Below, one piece after another: positions 10,743 through 21,618 of a stretch of DNA of 64,000 nucleotides (positions are counted from its first letter, which is position 1; the number at the start of each line of letters is the position of its first letter). Source of the stretch: Proteus vulgaris (lineage in GTDB: Bacteria; Pseudomonadota; Gammaproteobacteria; Enterobacterales; Enterobacteriaceae); the NCBI GenBank assembly GCA_901472505.1, contig LR590468.1, forward strand, positions 3,860,771-3,924,770. Direction: 5' to 3'. Position numbers and translations under genes: made by a program. The notes below the pieces were generated by a model, which did not search any database, was not told where the DNA came from, and was given only the letters and a program-made list of their open reading frames with translations.

Positions 10743-10759
10743 ATTAAGAAAATATTAAA
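10743..10759 (-). promoter_or_regulatory. PmrA-box-like direct repeat upstream of arnB
   Basis: On the minus strand it reads TTTAAT-ATTTT-CTTAAT, an exact fit to the published YTTAAK-N5-YTTAAK pattern for PmrA-type response regulators. It lies about 75 bases upstream of the arnB start. The AT-rich context raises the chance of a fortuitous match. Confidence 0.45.
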
Positions 10760-10806
10760 AAAACCTTAATAATTACTTTGGGATAAGCTTCACAATAGTC
10801 ATAATA

Positions 10807-11553
10807 TTAAAAAACCCGCCAATCAATATGATCAACATCATTGATGCATTTGATATTTGTATTAAATGTAGTTGATAATAACTTTTCGTCCAATAAGAGT
10901 GCAGATGCTCCAGAATTAACCAAATATCCATTTTTTATGAGCCAAACTCTGTCTGCTTTTTGATAAGAATGATTCAAATTATGTGTGCTCATAATAACGG
11001 CACCACCTTGTTGACAAAAAAGATCAAGCCATTTGTCCAAAATCGCCAACTGTACGACATCTAAATTATTCGTAGGTTCATCAAGTAACATTAACTTTCC
11101 TTTTAAATCATAACTTGACCATAATTGAATAAATGCGCCAGCGATCCTGATCCGTTGCCATTCTCCTCCGGACAAATGATGAATATTTTTTGACAATAAT
11201 TTATTAATTTGAAAATCGTTCAACAATACATTTAATTGCCCAACGTCCATTTCCGATACTTTATGATATAAAGCAAGATAATGAAAAACAGGCATAAACG
11301 ATAAAGCTTCTAATTGTTGTATAACAATGCTTTGCATTCTAGAAAGATCATCATATTTATAATGTCTTATTGAAGTTTCGTTTAGAATAATTCCACCGTT
11401 AAACGAAACCGCTCCCGCTATCGCCATTAAAAGTGTGCTTTTTCCAGCACCATTCGCACCAATTAAGTGGATACGTTCACCATAATCCACAAACTCTGTA
11501 AATGAGTGAAGTCGATCACCAACACTCAAATTATCAAGCTTCAATAGTGCCAT
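10807..11553 (-). CDS. btuD: Vitamin B12 import ATP-binding protein BtuD
   Basis: ATPase of the BtuCDF cobalamin importer. 248 residues with Walker A GANGAGKST, signature LSGGEWQRIRIA, Walker B LMLLDEPTNNLD and switch histidine in MSTHNLNHS. It follows btuC with a one-base gap and ends just upstream of the arn promoter. E. coli has btuE between btuC and btuD; here btuE is absent. Confidence 0.93.
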   Translation of the reverse strand: MALLKLDNLSVGDRLHSFTEFVDYGERIHLIGANGAGKSTLLMAIAGAVSFNGGIILNETSIRHYKYDDLSRMQSIVIQQLEALSFMPVFHYLALYHKVSEMDVGQLNVLLNDFQINKLLSKNIHHLSGGEWQRIRIAGAFIQLWSSYDLKGKLMLLDEPTNNLDVVQLAILDKWLDLFCQQGGAVIMSTHNLNHSYQKADRVWLIKNGYLVNSGASALLLDEKLLSTTFNTNIKCINDVDHIDWRVF

Positions 11554-11554
11554 A

Positions 11555-12586
11555 TTACAAACGTCCCATTTCTTTCGTTACTAATAACCAGACAAACAAA
11601 GGTGCCCCGAGTGTTGCCGTAATCACACCTATTGGAACTTCAGCACCATTTAGCATTAAGCGAGATAAGAGATCGGCAAACAATAGCAATCCACTCCCCG
11701 CAAGTGCACACGCGGGTAACAGTGTTTTATAATGAGTGATGCCACTCAATCTCAATAGATGAGGCACAACTAGCCCTATAAAGCTGATAGCACCTGCTAT
11801 AGCCACACTTAGTCCAATCAATAATCCAACCGCTAAAATAAACCCATTCCGCCATCGATTAACGGATACACCTAATTGTTTAGCTCTAAACGAACCTAAC
11901 GATAAATAATTAAGCGTATCTGCGTGTAAAATAAGGATCACAACTATCGGAATAAGAGCACTAAATAGCACTTGGTAACGCCAATCAATACCACTAAAGC
12001 TCCCCATCAACCAATACATTAATTGTCGCAAGTCTAAAGCTGAACTGAAATAAACCAACCAAGTCATTACTGCACTCGCCATAACGCCCAATGCCACACC
12101 AATTAATAGTAACTGAGCATTAGACAGTTTTTTTATTTGAGCAAAACACATTAATAAAATGGTCATACCTAACGCACCGAATATTGCCGCACAGCTTATT
12201 AACCAAGGATTTGAACCGACGTGTAAAACAATCAGCAAGACAATACACACACCAGCCCCACTACTTACACCTAATAATCCTGGCTCTGCCAATGGGTTTT
12301 GAAATAAAGCCTGCATAATAGCACCCGCAATCGCTAAGCTTGCACCGACCATCATGACAGCCAGTATTCTTGGTAGTCGAATTTGCCAAACAAATAATTT
12401 AGCTTCATCTGTTAACCACTGATGTGGAAATAAGGAAACTTCACCGAGAGAAAGAGAAAAAACAAAAAGGAGACATAATATTGATGCCATCAAAAATAAT
12501 TTTTTTCTGTCACTAGTACTTTGTTTTTTTTTAAGTTCAATAAGAGGATTATCTTTACTCATTTTATTCCCTATCATCACTACCAT
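11555..12586 (-). CDS. btuC: Vitamin B12 import permease BtuC
   Basis: FecCD-family permease of the cobalamin importer, inner membrane, about ten transmembrane helices. Signatures include LPRILAVMMVGASLAIAGA, NPLAEPGLLGVSSGAG and the ATPase-contacting GAISFIGLVVPHLLR loop. The open frame starts at 12586 (MVVMIGNKMSKDNP), but the Met at about residue 9 (12562) gives the more usual length. The choice between them is uncertain. Pairs with btuD. Confidence 0.9.
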   Translation of the reverse strand: MVVMIGNKMSKDNPLIELKKKQSTSDRKKLFLMASILCLLFVFSLSLGEVSLFPHQWLTDEAKLFVWQIRLPRILAVMMVGASLAIAGAIMQALFQNPLAEPGLLGVSSGAGVCIVLLIVLHVGSNPWLISCAAIFGALGMTILLMCFAQIKKLSNAQLLLIGVALGVMASAVMTWLVYFSSALDLRQLMYWLMGSFSGIDWRYQVLFSALIPIVVILILHADTLNYLSLGSFRAKQLGVSVNRWRNGFILAVGLLIGLSVAIAGAISFIGLVVPHLLRLSGITHYKTLLPACALAGSGLLLFADLLSRLMLNGAEVPIGVITATLGAPLFVWLLVTKEMGRL

Positions 12587-12861
12587 TTTTTCATCGTTTT
12601 ATTTACAAAATACTTTTAATGCAACATAACATGTTCGTATTCAATGATGAAAAGCTAATTTTAAAACATCTTAATTGGAGGCGAATAATGATTAGAAGAT
12701 ATGTCTGTTATCACAATATTTATATAAATGATAAACAATAAGAAACGAAGGTATCAAAAAATTCTCAATCTAATTACAAACTATCTATTCAGATAATATT
12801 GATAAATAAAACACCTTCTAAATTAGAAGTCTCATAATAAAACTACAGATGAAAAACAAAA
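12587..12861. other. AT-rich spacer between btuC and ihfA
   Basis: No ORF and no recognisable cobalamin riboswitch were seen. The btuC promoter is expected here because a terminator closes ihfA just before it. Confidence 0.5.
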
Positions 12862-12889
12862 AAAACGGCCTTCAATAGAAAGCCGTTTT
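12862..12889 (-). terminator. Terminator downstream of ihfA
   Basis: AAAACGGC (12862-12869) pairs with GCCGTTTT (12882-12889). On the minus strand the stem is followed by a long T run, so it ends the pheST-ihfA transcript. Confidence 0.85.
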
Positions 12890-12904
12890 GGGTGTTTTTA
12901 ATTT

Positions 12905-13201
12905 TTACTCTTTTGGTGTTGCGCTCTCGACCCGGCTTTTTAACTTTTGTCCAGGACGGAAAGTAACAACACGGCGAGCCGTAATAGGAATGTCTTCCCC
13001 TGTTTTCGGATTACGACCTGGACGCTGATTTTTATCACGCAGGTCAAAGTTTCCGAATCCAGACAGCTTCACCTGTTCTCCATTTTCAAGAGAACGACGC
13101 ACTTCCTCAAAAAAGGCTTCTACAAGGTCTTTTGCATCGCGTTTGCTAACACCAAGTTTTTCAAACAGATTTTCTGCCATTTCAGCTTTTGTAAGCGCCA
13201 T
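12905..13201 (-). CDS. ihfA: Integration host factor subunit alpha
   Basis: 98-residue DNA-bending protein that pairs with IhfB. The HU/IHF signature is clear: [17 protein letters not shown] at the start, [14 protein letters not shown] in the body, and the DNA-minor-groove arm [20 protein letters not shown] containing the intercalating proline. It begins four bases after the pheT stop, as in E. coli, so it is probably co-transcribed with pheST as well as from its own promoter. Confidence 0.97.
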   Translation of the reverse strand: MALTKAEMAENLFEKLGVSKRDAKDLVEAFFEEVRRSLENGEQVKLSGFGNFDLRDKNQRPGRNPKTGEDIPITARRVVTFRPGQKLKSRVESATPKE

Positions 13202-13205
13202 AGGT

Positions 13206-15593
13206 CTAGTCCCTCAAGGATGCTTGGAATCGCTGTTTCAATGCTGCGACACAGCTACTCACTGTTGCAGCAATCTCATCTTCTTCCAGTGTATGCTCGA
13301 TATCCTGCAAGATTATGCTAATAGCGAGGCTTTTATAACCCTCTGCTACTCCCTTACCACAATACACGTCAAATAAGTTTATGCCAACTATTTGATTTCC
13401 GCCAACTTTCTTACATTCGGCTAAAACATCTTCTGCAGCAACATCATTCGGAACAACTACAGCGATATCTCTACGATTCGAAGGGTAACGAGAAACTGCT
13501 TTTGCTTGTGGTAAACTGCGATTTGCAATTGCATTCCAACGTATTTCGAATACTACCGTACGACCGTTTAAGTCAAGTTTACGTTCAAGCTCTGGATGAA
13601 CAACGCCAATACAGCCAATGTATTCATTTCTCAGATAAATCCCAGCACTTTGTCCCGGATGAAGTGCTGAATGATTAGCTGCTTTAAATGTAATTTCATC
13701 TAGCTGGCCTGTCAATTCCAGAATTGATTCAATATTACCTTTCAAATCAAAGAAATCAACAGTTTGCTTCTCTAAAGTCCAATGTTCTTCATAACGGTTG
13801 CCCGCGATCACACCAGCCAACATAAGTTCCTGACGTATTCCGTATTCTGCTTGATTATCAGGAACAAAACGCAGACCTGCTTCAAATAACCTAACTCTAG
13901 ATTGTTGACGGTTTTGATTGTATACAGTAGTGGTCAATAATCCCGTCAGTAGAGACAGTCTCATTGCTGACATATCAGCTGAAATTGGATTAGGTAGAAT
14001 TAATGCTTCTTCATCTGGGTGTAATAAAGCCTGGATTTTCGGATCAACAAAGCTATAAGTAATGGCCTCTTGGAAACCGTTGTCTACTAGCATTGTTTTC
14101 ACACGTTTTAATGACAAGTTAGCTTCACGATGATTCGTCATCACTAAATCAGCACGTAATGGCACATCAGGAATATTATTGTAACCATAAATACGTGCGA
14201 CTTCTTCAATAAGGTCTTCTTCGATTTGAACATCGAAACGCCATGAAGGAACGCTTGTTAACCAACCATCATTTTCAACAGTAACGGTGAAACCTAAGCG
14301 AGTTAATGAATCAAGAACTTGTGCGTCATCAATCACGTGGCCTAATAAACGGTCTAATTTTTTACGTGTTAATTTAACCGGTGCAATATTTGGCAAATGT
14401 GCTTTATTGGTTACATCAATCACTTCACCCACTTCACCACCGCAAATTTCTAACAGTAGCTTAGTTGCACGTTCCATTGCCTTGTATTGAAGCTCAGAAT
14501 CAACACCACGTTCAAAACGATGAGAAGCATCCGTATGTAAACCATAACGGCGTGCACGGCCTGTGATGGATAATGGAGAGAAGAATGCACACTCTAAAAA
14601 TACATTCTTGGTTTCTTCGTTAACACCTGATGATTCGCCACCAAAAATACCCGCCATACCTAATGCGTGTTTCTCATCAGCAATAACTAAAACATCATCT
14701 TTTAATGTAATTTCATTGCCATCAAGTAAAGTTAGTTTTTCACCATCTTTACCCATACGAACAACGACAGCACCCTCAACGCGATCAAGATCGAACGCAT
14801 GTAACGGTTGTCCCATTTCAAGTAAGATAAAATTTGTAATATCAACAATTGGGTCAATAGAACGAATGCCACCACGGCGCAATTTTTCTTGCATCCATAA
14901 AGGTGTTTTTGCCTTCACATTCATATTAGTGAAAACACGACCTAAATATCGAGGACACGCTTCTGGTGCTTCAACACGAACAGGGAATGTCGCTGAAGAA
15001 GTTGCCGCAATCGGCGACATATCAGGTACTTGGCACTCCATTTTATTGATAACAGCGATATCACGAGCAACACCTAAAATACCTAAACAATCAGCACGGT
15101 TTGGTGTAATACTAATTTCAATCGCATTATCATTTAATTTTAAGTATTCACGAATATCCATGCCAATAGGGGCATCGGCAGGCAATTCAATAATACCTTC
15201 ATGATTTTCTGAAATAGCTAATTCAGAAAATGAACACAGCATACCTTCTGATGGTTCACCACGCAGTTTAGCTGCTTTGATTTTAAAATCGCCAGGTAAT
15301 ACAGCACCTACAGTCGCTACGGCAACTTTTAAACCTAAGCGACAGTTAGGTGCGCCACAAACGATATCTAATAATCTATCACCACCTACGTTGACTTTTG
15401 TCACACGTAATTTGTCAGCGTTTGGATGTTGTCCACATTCAACAACTTCACCAACAAATACACCGTGAAAATCACCGGCAACGGCTTCAACACCATCAAC
15501 TTCAAGACCAGCCATTGTCAACTGTTCTGAAAGTTCTTCGCTACTAATCGCTGGGTTTACCCACTCACGTAACCAAAGTTCACTGAATTTCAT
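13206..15593 (-). CDS. pheT: Phenylalanine-tRNA ligase beta subunit
   Basis: 795-residue beta chain of the alpha2-beta2 PheRS. The N-terminal tRNA-binding/OB domain spans about 40-150 ([20 protein letters not shown]), followed by B3/B4 editing domains, a B5 domain at about 400-480, the catalytic-like domain, and the C-terminal FDX-ACB anticodon-binding domain ([14 protein letters not shown] to the end). Full length and frame intact, unlike its neighbours infC, rpmI and thrS. It starts 14 bases after the pheS stop. Confidence 0.97.
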   Translation of the reverse strand: MKFSELWLREWVNPAISSEELSEQLTMAGLEVDGVEAVAGDFHGVFVGEVVECGQHPNADKLRVTKVNVGGDRLLDIVCGAPNCRLGLKVAVATVGAVLPGDFKIKAAKLRGEPSEGMLCSFSELAISENHEGIIELPADAPIGMDIREYLKLNDNAIEISITPNRADCLGILGVARDIAVINKMECQVPDMSPIAATSSATFPVRVEAPEACPRYLGRVFTNMNVKAKTPLWMQEKLRRGGIRSIDPIVDITNFILLEMGQPLHAFDLDRVEGAVVVRMGKDGEKLTLLDGNEITLKDDVLVIADEKHALGMAGIFGGESSGVNEETKNVFLECAFFSPLSITGRARRYGLHTDASHRFERGVDSELQYKAMERATKLLLEICGGEVGEVIDVTNKAHLPNIAPVKLTRKKLDRLLGHVIDDAQVLDSLTRLGFTVTVENDGWLTSVPSWRFDVQIEEDLIEEVARIYGYNNIPDVPLRADLVMTNHREANLSLKRVKTMLVDNGFQEAITYSFVDPKIQALLHPDEEALILPNPISADMSAMRLSLLTGLLTTTVYNQNRQQSRVRLFEAGLRFVPDNQAEYGIRQELMLAGVIAGNRYEEHWTLEKQTVDFFDLKGNIESILELTGQLDEITFKAANHSALHPGQSAGIYLRNEYIGCIGVVHPELERKLDLNGRTVVFEIRWNAIANRSLPQAKAVSRYPSNRRDIAVVVPNDVAAEDVLAECKKVGGNQIVGINLFDVYCGKGVAEGYKSLAISIILQDIEHTLEEDEIAATVSSCVAALKQRFQASLRD

Positions 15594-15607
15594 GAGATAA
15601 TCCCACC

Positions 15608-16630
<1,023 letters not shown>

Positions 16631-16700
16631 TTATCAATGATGACGAATAAAATTGCCCTTTTTGGTTTCTAACCCAGTGTTGAGATCTGAAAACAAAAAA

Positions 16701-16717
16701 GCCTCCATATTGGAGGC
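16701..16717 (-). terminator. Attenuator hairpin upstream of pheS
   Basis: GCCTCCA and TGGAGGC form a seven-base-pair stem with a three-base loop. On the minus strand it is followed by TTTTTTG, a classic intrinsic terminator placed between the pheM leader ORF and pheS. Repeated AGGCGCTA blocks at 16720-16727 and 16768-16775 could contribute to the alternative leader fold. Confidence 0.85.
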
Positions 16718-16765
16718 TCAGGCGCTACTTTTCGTTTCTTTTCTTACGCGCAAAAGCCCCTTAAT

Positions 16766-16813
16766 TTAGGCGCTAAAGTAAAAAAAGAAACGGAAAAAAG
16801 CGATATTTAACAT
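16766..16813 (-). CDS. pheM: Phe operon leader peptide PheM
   Basis: A 15-codon ORF reading [15 protein letters not shown]. Six of the 15 residues are Phe, and its position between rplT and pheS with an attenuator downstream matches the E. coli PheM leader ([14 protein letters not shown]-like). Ribosome stalling at the Phe codons under tRNA-Phe shortage would favour the antiterminator and read-through into pheST. Confidence 0.9.
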   Translation of the reverse strand: [15 protein letters not shown]

Positions 16814-16881
16814 AAGTAATGTCTCTTCAAATATTAACTTATTGAATTTCTATCATTAAGCCACAAATTTAGACAAAATAA

Positions 16882-16903
16882 AAGAGGGAGAAAACTCCCT
16901 CTT
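16882..16903 (-). terminator. Terminator downstream of rplT
   Basis: AAGAGGGAG (16882-16890), a four-base loop, and CTCCCTCTT (16895-16903), followed on the minus strand by a T-rich tract. It separates infC-rpmI-rplT from the phe leader. Confidence 0.85.
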
Positions 16904-16918
16904 CCATTGACTTAATAA

Positions 16919-17284
<366 letters not shown>

Positions 17285-17317
17285 CTAAATGTCTATATTC
17301 TGTTAAAAAAGTAATAC

Positions 17318-17516
17318 TTATGCGTATGGTAAGCAAGCTACGACCAGACCTAAATCTCCTTTAGAGACCATGCCTTTTGGACGTAAATGACGTTTACGCT
17401 TAGTTGATTTTTTAGTCAGAATGTGACGGAGGTTAGCATGTTTGCGCTTGAAGCCACCACCAGCAGTTTTTTTTAAAGCGCTTAGCTGCGCCGCGTACTG
17501 TTTTAATCTTTGGCAT
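17318..17516 (-). CDS. rpmI: 50S ribosomal protein L35 (one extra base as read)
   Basis: The frame starts [16 protein letters not shown] and, after removing one base from the T8 run at 17467-17474, continues [20 protein letters not shown] to the stop at 17318. The corrected product is 65 residues, the exact L35 length. As read, the frame breaks at that run. L35 is conserved and sits in its standard place between infC and rplT, so the indel is almost certainly a sequence error. Confidence 0.9.
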
Positions 17517-17562
17517 TTCTATAATCCACTTCGCATTGTTAATAACATAAAATAATAAGGCG

Positions 17563-17594
17563 AATAGCAATCAGCCGTTAAGGCTGACGCTATT
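17563..17594 (-). promoter_or_regulatory. Hairpin in the infC-rpmI gap, candidate L20 operator
   Basis: On the minus strand, AATAGC...GCTATT encloses a second stem TCAGCC...GGCTGA, giving a long two-part helix upstream of rpmI. In E. coli L20 binds leader structures in this region that mimic its 23S site to repress rpmI-rplT. The match to that role is by position and shape only. Confidence 0.5.
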
Positions 17595-17609
17595 ACTTGA
17601 ATTGCCTGA

Positions 17610-18150
17610 CTATTTCTTCTTCGGCGCTAACACCATGATCATCTGGCGCCCTTCAATCTTATTAGGGAAAGATTCAAACAGCTGCCAGTTCATCCAAATC
17701 TTCACGGATACGGTTAAGCATTTCCATACCGATTTGTTGGTGTGCCATTTCACGACCACGGAAACGTAGCGTGACTTTAGCTTTATCGCCATCTTCAAGA
17801 AAACGAATCAGGTTGCGTAGTTTGACCTGATAGTCGCCTTCATCTGTACCAGGACGGAATTTAACTTCCTTGACCTGAATAACTTTTTGTTTCTTTTTCT
17901 GTTCTTTGAGAGTCTTACTTTTCTCATAGAGGAATTTGCCGTAGTCCATAATACGACAAACTGGCGGCTCGGCATTAGGACTAATTTCAACTAAATCAGC
18001 ACCTGCTTCCTCGGCTTTCTCAAGAGCCTCTTTCAGACTAACAACTCCAATCTGTTCGCCATCCAAACCTGTTAAACGAACTTCATGAGCGCGAATCTCA
18101 CCATTGATGCGATTCTGACGCGTTGATTGAATTCTTTTTCCGCCTTTAAT
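17610..18150 (-). CDS. infC: Translation initiation factor IF-3 (AUU start; one extra base as read)
   Basis: IF-3 binds the 30S subunit and enforces correct initiation. The start is the rare ATT at 18150-18148, giving (M)[24 protein letters not shown]; no ATG, GTG or TTG fits the conserved N-terminus. The AUU start is the known basis of IF-3 autoregulation. The body has [21 protein letters not shown] and the C-terminal domain has [16 protein letters not shown]. The frame breaks near 17676-17678, where removing one A restores [28 protein letters not shown]. The corrected length is 179 residues. It is an essential gene, so error is likely. Confidence 0.93.
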
Positions 18151-18153
18151 ACC

Positions 18154-20083
18154 TTATTCCTCCAACTGATGAAGACTTCTGCTTCTAATTTCTTGCAGAA
18201 GCTTTTCTTTAAATTCGTTAACGTCAATACTGCCAAGGTCTTTTCCTCGACGAGTACGAACCGCAACTTTGCCTGATTCAACTTCTTTATCACCACAGAC
18301 AAGCATGTACGGAACACGACGTAGAGTATGTTCACGAATTTTAAAGCCAATCTTCTCATTTCTCAAGTCTGCTTTTGCACGAATTCCGGCATCTTGCAAT
18401 TCTTTGACGAGTTTTTGTACATAATCAGCCTGTCCATCCGTGATATTCATCACGACAACCTGCTGTGGTGCCAACCAAGTTGGGAAGAATCCTGCGTATT
18501 CTTCGGTCAGAATACCAATAAAACGTTCTAAGGATCCTAGCACTGCTCGGTGAAGCATAACAGGTACTTTACGCTCGTTGTTTTCAGCGACATAAGAAGC
18601 GCCTAAACGACCTGGTAGTGAGAAGTCTAATTGTACTGTACCACACTGCCATGCACGATCTAAGCAATCGTAAAGTGTAAATTCAATTTTAGGGCCATAA
18701 AACGCCCCTTCACCTGGCTGATATTCAAATTCAATATTGTTATCAGACAAGGCTTTTGCTAAGTCTGCTTCAGCAACATCCCATAACGCATCTTCACCGA
18801 TACGTTTTTCTGGGCGAGTAGACAGCTTAACAACGATTTTTTTCAAATCCGAAAGTAGAATATACATCATAAATCAATTTGATGCAGTCATTTACTTCAC
18901 TTAAAATTTGTTCTTCTGTACAGAAGATATGCGCATCATCTTGTGTAAAGCCACGAACACGCATTAAACCATGTAATGCGCCAGATGGTTCATTACGATG
19001 GCAACTACCGAATTCAGCCATACGTAATGGCAAATCACGGTAAGAACGTAAGCCTTGTTTAAATATTTGTACGTGCCCTGGACAGTTCATTGGTTTAATA
19101 CAATATTCACGGTTTTCTGAAGATGTTGTGAACATGTTTTCTTTGTAGTTTTCCCAGTGACCTGTTTTCTCCCAAAGAACACGATCCATCATAAATGGAC
19201 CTTTTACTTCTTGGTAATCATATTCTTTTAATTTACAACGTACAAATGTTTCTAACTCACGAAAAATAGTCCAACCATCATTATGCCAGAAAGCCATACC
19301 TGGCGCTTCTTCTTGCATATGATATAAATCAAGCTGTTTACCAATTTTGCGATGGTCACGTTTTGCGGCTTCTTCTAAGCGATTTAAGTAAGCTTTTAGC
19401 TGTTTTTTATCAGCCCAAGCTGTACCATAAATGCGTTGTAGCATTTTATTATCGCTGTTACCGCGCCAATATGCACCTGCAATTTTCTGTAACTTAAAGT
19501 TATGACAGAAACGCATGTTTGGAACATGTGGCCCACGACACATATCAACATATTCTTGATGATGATAAAGACCAGGTTGTGAATCTTGACTGATATTTTC
19601 ATCAAGAATAGCAACTTTATAATCTTCACCACGGGAAACAAATGTTTCACGAGCTTCAGCCCAGCTTACGCGTTTTTTAATAACATCGTAATCTGTTTTC
19701 GCCAACTCTAGCATACGTTTTTCTAGAGTTTCTAAATCTTCCTGCGTGAGAGAATGGTCTAAATCGACATCATAGTAAAAACCATTTTCGATAACAGGAC
19801 CAATCGCCATTTTGGTTTGTGGCCATAATTGTTTAATGGCATGCCCTAATAAGTGAGCACAAGAGTGACGAATAATGTCAAGACCTTCATCATCTTTTGC
19901 GGTAATAATCGCCAGATTTGAATCATGTTCGATCAATTCACAAGCATCTACCAGTTCACCATTTATACGGCCTGCAATACATGCTTTCGCAAGTCCAGGG
20001 CCGATATCTGCAGCAACATCCATGACAGAAACTGCATTTTCAAATTGACGTTGGCTTCCATCAGGAAGAGTAATAATTGGCAT
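18154..20083 (-). CDS. thrS: Threonine-tRNA ligase (one extra base as read)
   Basis: Class II ThrRS with N-terminal TGS and editing domains, a catalytic domain with the zinc-ligand cysteine in KPMNCPGHV and His in [18 protein letters not shown], and a C-terminal anticodon-binding domain ([17 protein letters not shown] to the end). The frame breaks at the T7 run 18837-18843; deleting one base joins STFGFEK to [14 protein letters not shown], giving about 642 residues, the family size. It is an essential single-copy enzyme, so a real frameshift is implausible. Upstream lies a tRNA-Thr-mimic operator. It is the first gene of the thrS-infC-rpmI-rplT cluster. Confidence 0.95.
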
Positions 20084-20461
20084 TTAAAATCCTTATTTAC
20101 AGTGGTGACCCATACGCAAGATCACTTGTAAGCTTTTTATTTCATCTATATTCAGTACGTTACGACAATTTCTCACTTTACCTCGCGAGGTTTGTACTCA
20201 GTTATGTACACAATATTAATTTATCAATATCCATCACATTACTGGGTCTTATCGCAACTCGGAGTGAATATTATCACAGACAGTAAAGATTTATAGCTTT
20301 ATCTCATAGGTAATTCTCATGTTGTATTCTTAATACACAGAGACAGATAGAATTTTTTATTTAATTTGTCTACCATAATAAACAAGCGGAAACCGTGGCT
20401 TTAAAAATAATATTCTCTGGGGCGGACCAGTACCTTCATTGTTAATATAAAGGTGTATAAC
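20084..20461. other. Divergent region between thrS and the PACE gene
   Basis: Contains the thrS leader (operator hairpins near 20105-20125 and 20180-20191) and presumably the promoters of both genes. No ORF was accepted; two ORF-like frames on the plus strand run antisense to the structured thrS leader. Confidence 0.6.
20105..20125 (-). promoter_or_regulatory. thrS operator, anticodon-arm-like hairpin
   Basis: On the minus strand GTGATC and GGTCAC form six pairs around a nine-base loop, UUGCGUAUG, that contains CGU, the anticodon of one tRNA-Thr. It sits about 22 bases before the thrS ATG, next to the AAGGA ribosome binding site, as in E. coli, where ThrRS binds such a hairpin to block its own translation. 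A GC palindrome ACCTCGCGAGGT at 20180-20191 may be the second operator arm. Confidence 0.7.
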
Positions 20462-20903
20462 GTGTTTTATCTGAAGCCCCGTTCTCGTAAATTAATTTAT
20501 GCCATTACCTTTGAAACTTTCGCTATTTTATTAAGTAGTGTTTTACTTGCCTTTTTAAGTCAAAGTCAATCACATAGCTCACTGCCCGTTGCGATTACAG
20601 TTTCTGTTATCGCACTCATTTGGAATTATATTTTTAATTCTTTTTTTTGAATTTATTGAGTTTAAATTTCACATTGAAAAACGCACTGTCATAATACGCC
20701 TTACTCATGCAGTCAGTTTTGAATTAGGTCTCTTCTTCTTTACTATTCCACTTTATATGTGGTGGTATAATGTAAGCTTCACCAAAGCAATCAGTATGGA
20801 ATTTACCATATTAGTGTTCTTTTTTATCTACACCTATTTATTTACTCTGGTTTTCGATAAATTATGTCCTCGAATTTATTCCACTGAAAATAAAGTGATG
20901 TAA
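20462..20903 (+). CDS. PACE-family (AceI-like) small efflux protein (one extra base as read)
   Basis: Proteobacterial antimicrobial compound efflux family: two tandem transmembrane-pair domains exporting biguanides such as chlorhexidine in known members. Domain 1 shows RKLIYAITFETFAILLSSVLLA and ends in the conserved WNYIFNSFFEFIEF; domain 2 shows RLTHAVSFELGLFFFTIPLYMWW and a C-terminal TLVFDKLCP. The frame is broken in the T8 run 20641-20648; removing one T joins the halves into about 146 residues. GTG 20462 has AAGG eight bases upstream and is preferred to GTG 20453. The actual substrate is unknown. Confidence 0.8.
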
Positions 20904-20907
20904 TGGC

Positions 20908-21618
20908 TCAGCGTTGTCGGTACTCTGTAGGGCTTTTATTATAATATTGTCGAAATACTTGGCTAAATGCAGAATGCGAATCATACCCTACAGCTAAAGC
21001 AATACTTTCAATATTTGTTGCTGTATATTTTAATAATTCAGCAGCTTTGCTAAGGCGATACTGAGTTACATATTGCATCACAGATATACCTAACTCTGCT
21101 TTTATTTTGCGTTGCAAGGTGCTTGCTGATGTATTAAATGCCAACGCAATATCATGTGTTGTTAATGGTGTATGTAATTTATTCGCTAGCCACGCATCAA
21201 GATTATCACGCCAATTTTTTTGTATCTCCATTTGAGCCAGCAAAAGTCGAGTGATGGTTGAATACTGCTCAGGAGGTTGAGGATATTGATGCAACCACTC
21301 TAATAACCCTATGGTCGCGGGTGATAAAGTAAATTGCCCACCTTTCTCAGTTAGTTGCCATTGCGAAGTTGCAGGTAGTTCTAAAATAAGATTTTTATTA
21401 TCTATATTACCTGAAAAAGCATGATGAATTGTTGGGGGGATAATAAGGCAATTTTGACTAGAGATCAGAAAATCTTCTCGATTGAAATTAACTTCCATCG
21501 AACCAGAAAGCCCAAAGATAATTTGCCATAAATTATCATGCTGATGAGATGCTGTCTCTTGCGCATAACATCGCAAATGCAGTTGAGGTAATAACAAAAG
21601 ACACTCCTTTATATCCAT
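20908..21618 (-). CDS. AraC-family transcriptional regulator with N-terminal cupin-like sensor
   Basis: 236 residues. The C-terminal third has two HTH motifs (HDIALAFNTSASTLQRKIKAELG and IALAVGYDSHSAFSQVFRQYY, then KSPTEYR). The N-terminal part (about 10-75, with SGSMEVNFNRED and SSQNCLIIPPTIHHAF) looks like an AraC-type cupin ligand pocket. It ends head-to-head with the PACE gene, only four bases from its stop, so it may regulate that gene, but nothing in the sequence proves it. Confidence 0.75.
   Translation of the reverse strand: MDIKECLLLLPQLHLRCYAQETASHQHDNLWQIIFGLSGSMEVNFNREDFLISSQNCLIIPPTIHHAFSGNIDNKNLILELPATSQWQLTEKGGQFTLSPATIGLLEWLHQYPQPPEQYSTITRLLLAQMEIQKNWRDNLDAWLANKLHTPLTTHDIALAFNTSASTLQRKIKAELGISVMQYVTQYRLSKAAELLKYTATNIESIALAVGYDSHSAFSQVFRQYYNKSPTEYRQR

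Noticed and set aside
10707-10759. A Fur or cobalamin-responsive element in the arn/btuD gap
   Set aside because: No Fur-like palindrome and no B12-box-like sequence was found; the PmrA-type repeat fits better.
14563-15204. 213-codon ORF antisense to pheT
   Set aside because: It lies wholly within the intact pheT gene on the other strand and has a Ser/Thr/Pro-rich, shadow-frame composition.
20641-20648. Programmed frameshifting at the T8 run of the PACE gene
   Set aside because: The same kind of break occurs at many unrelated runs, including essential genes without known frameshifting, so an artefact explains it better.
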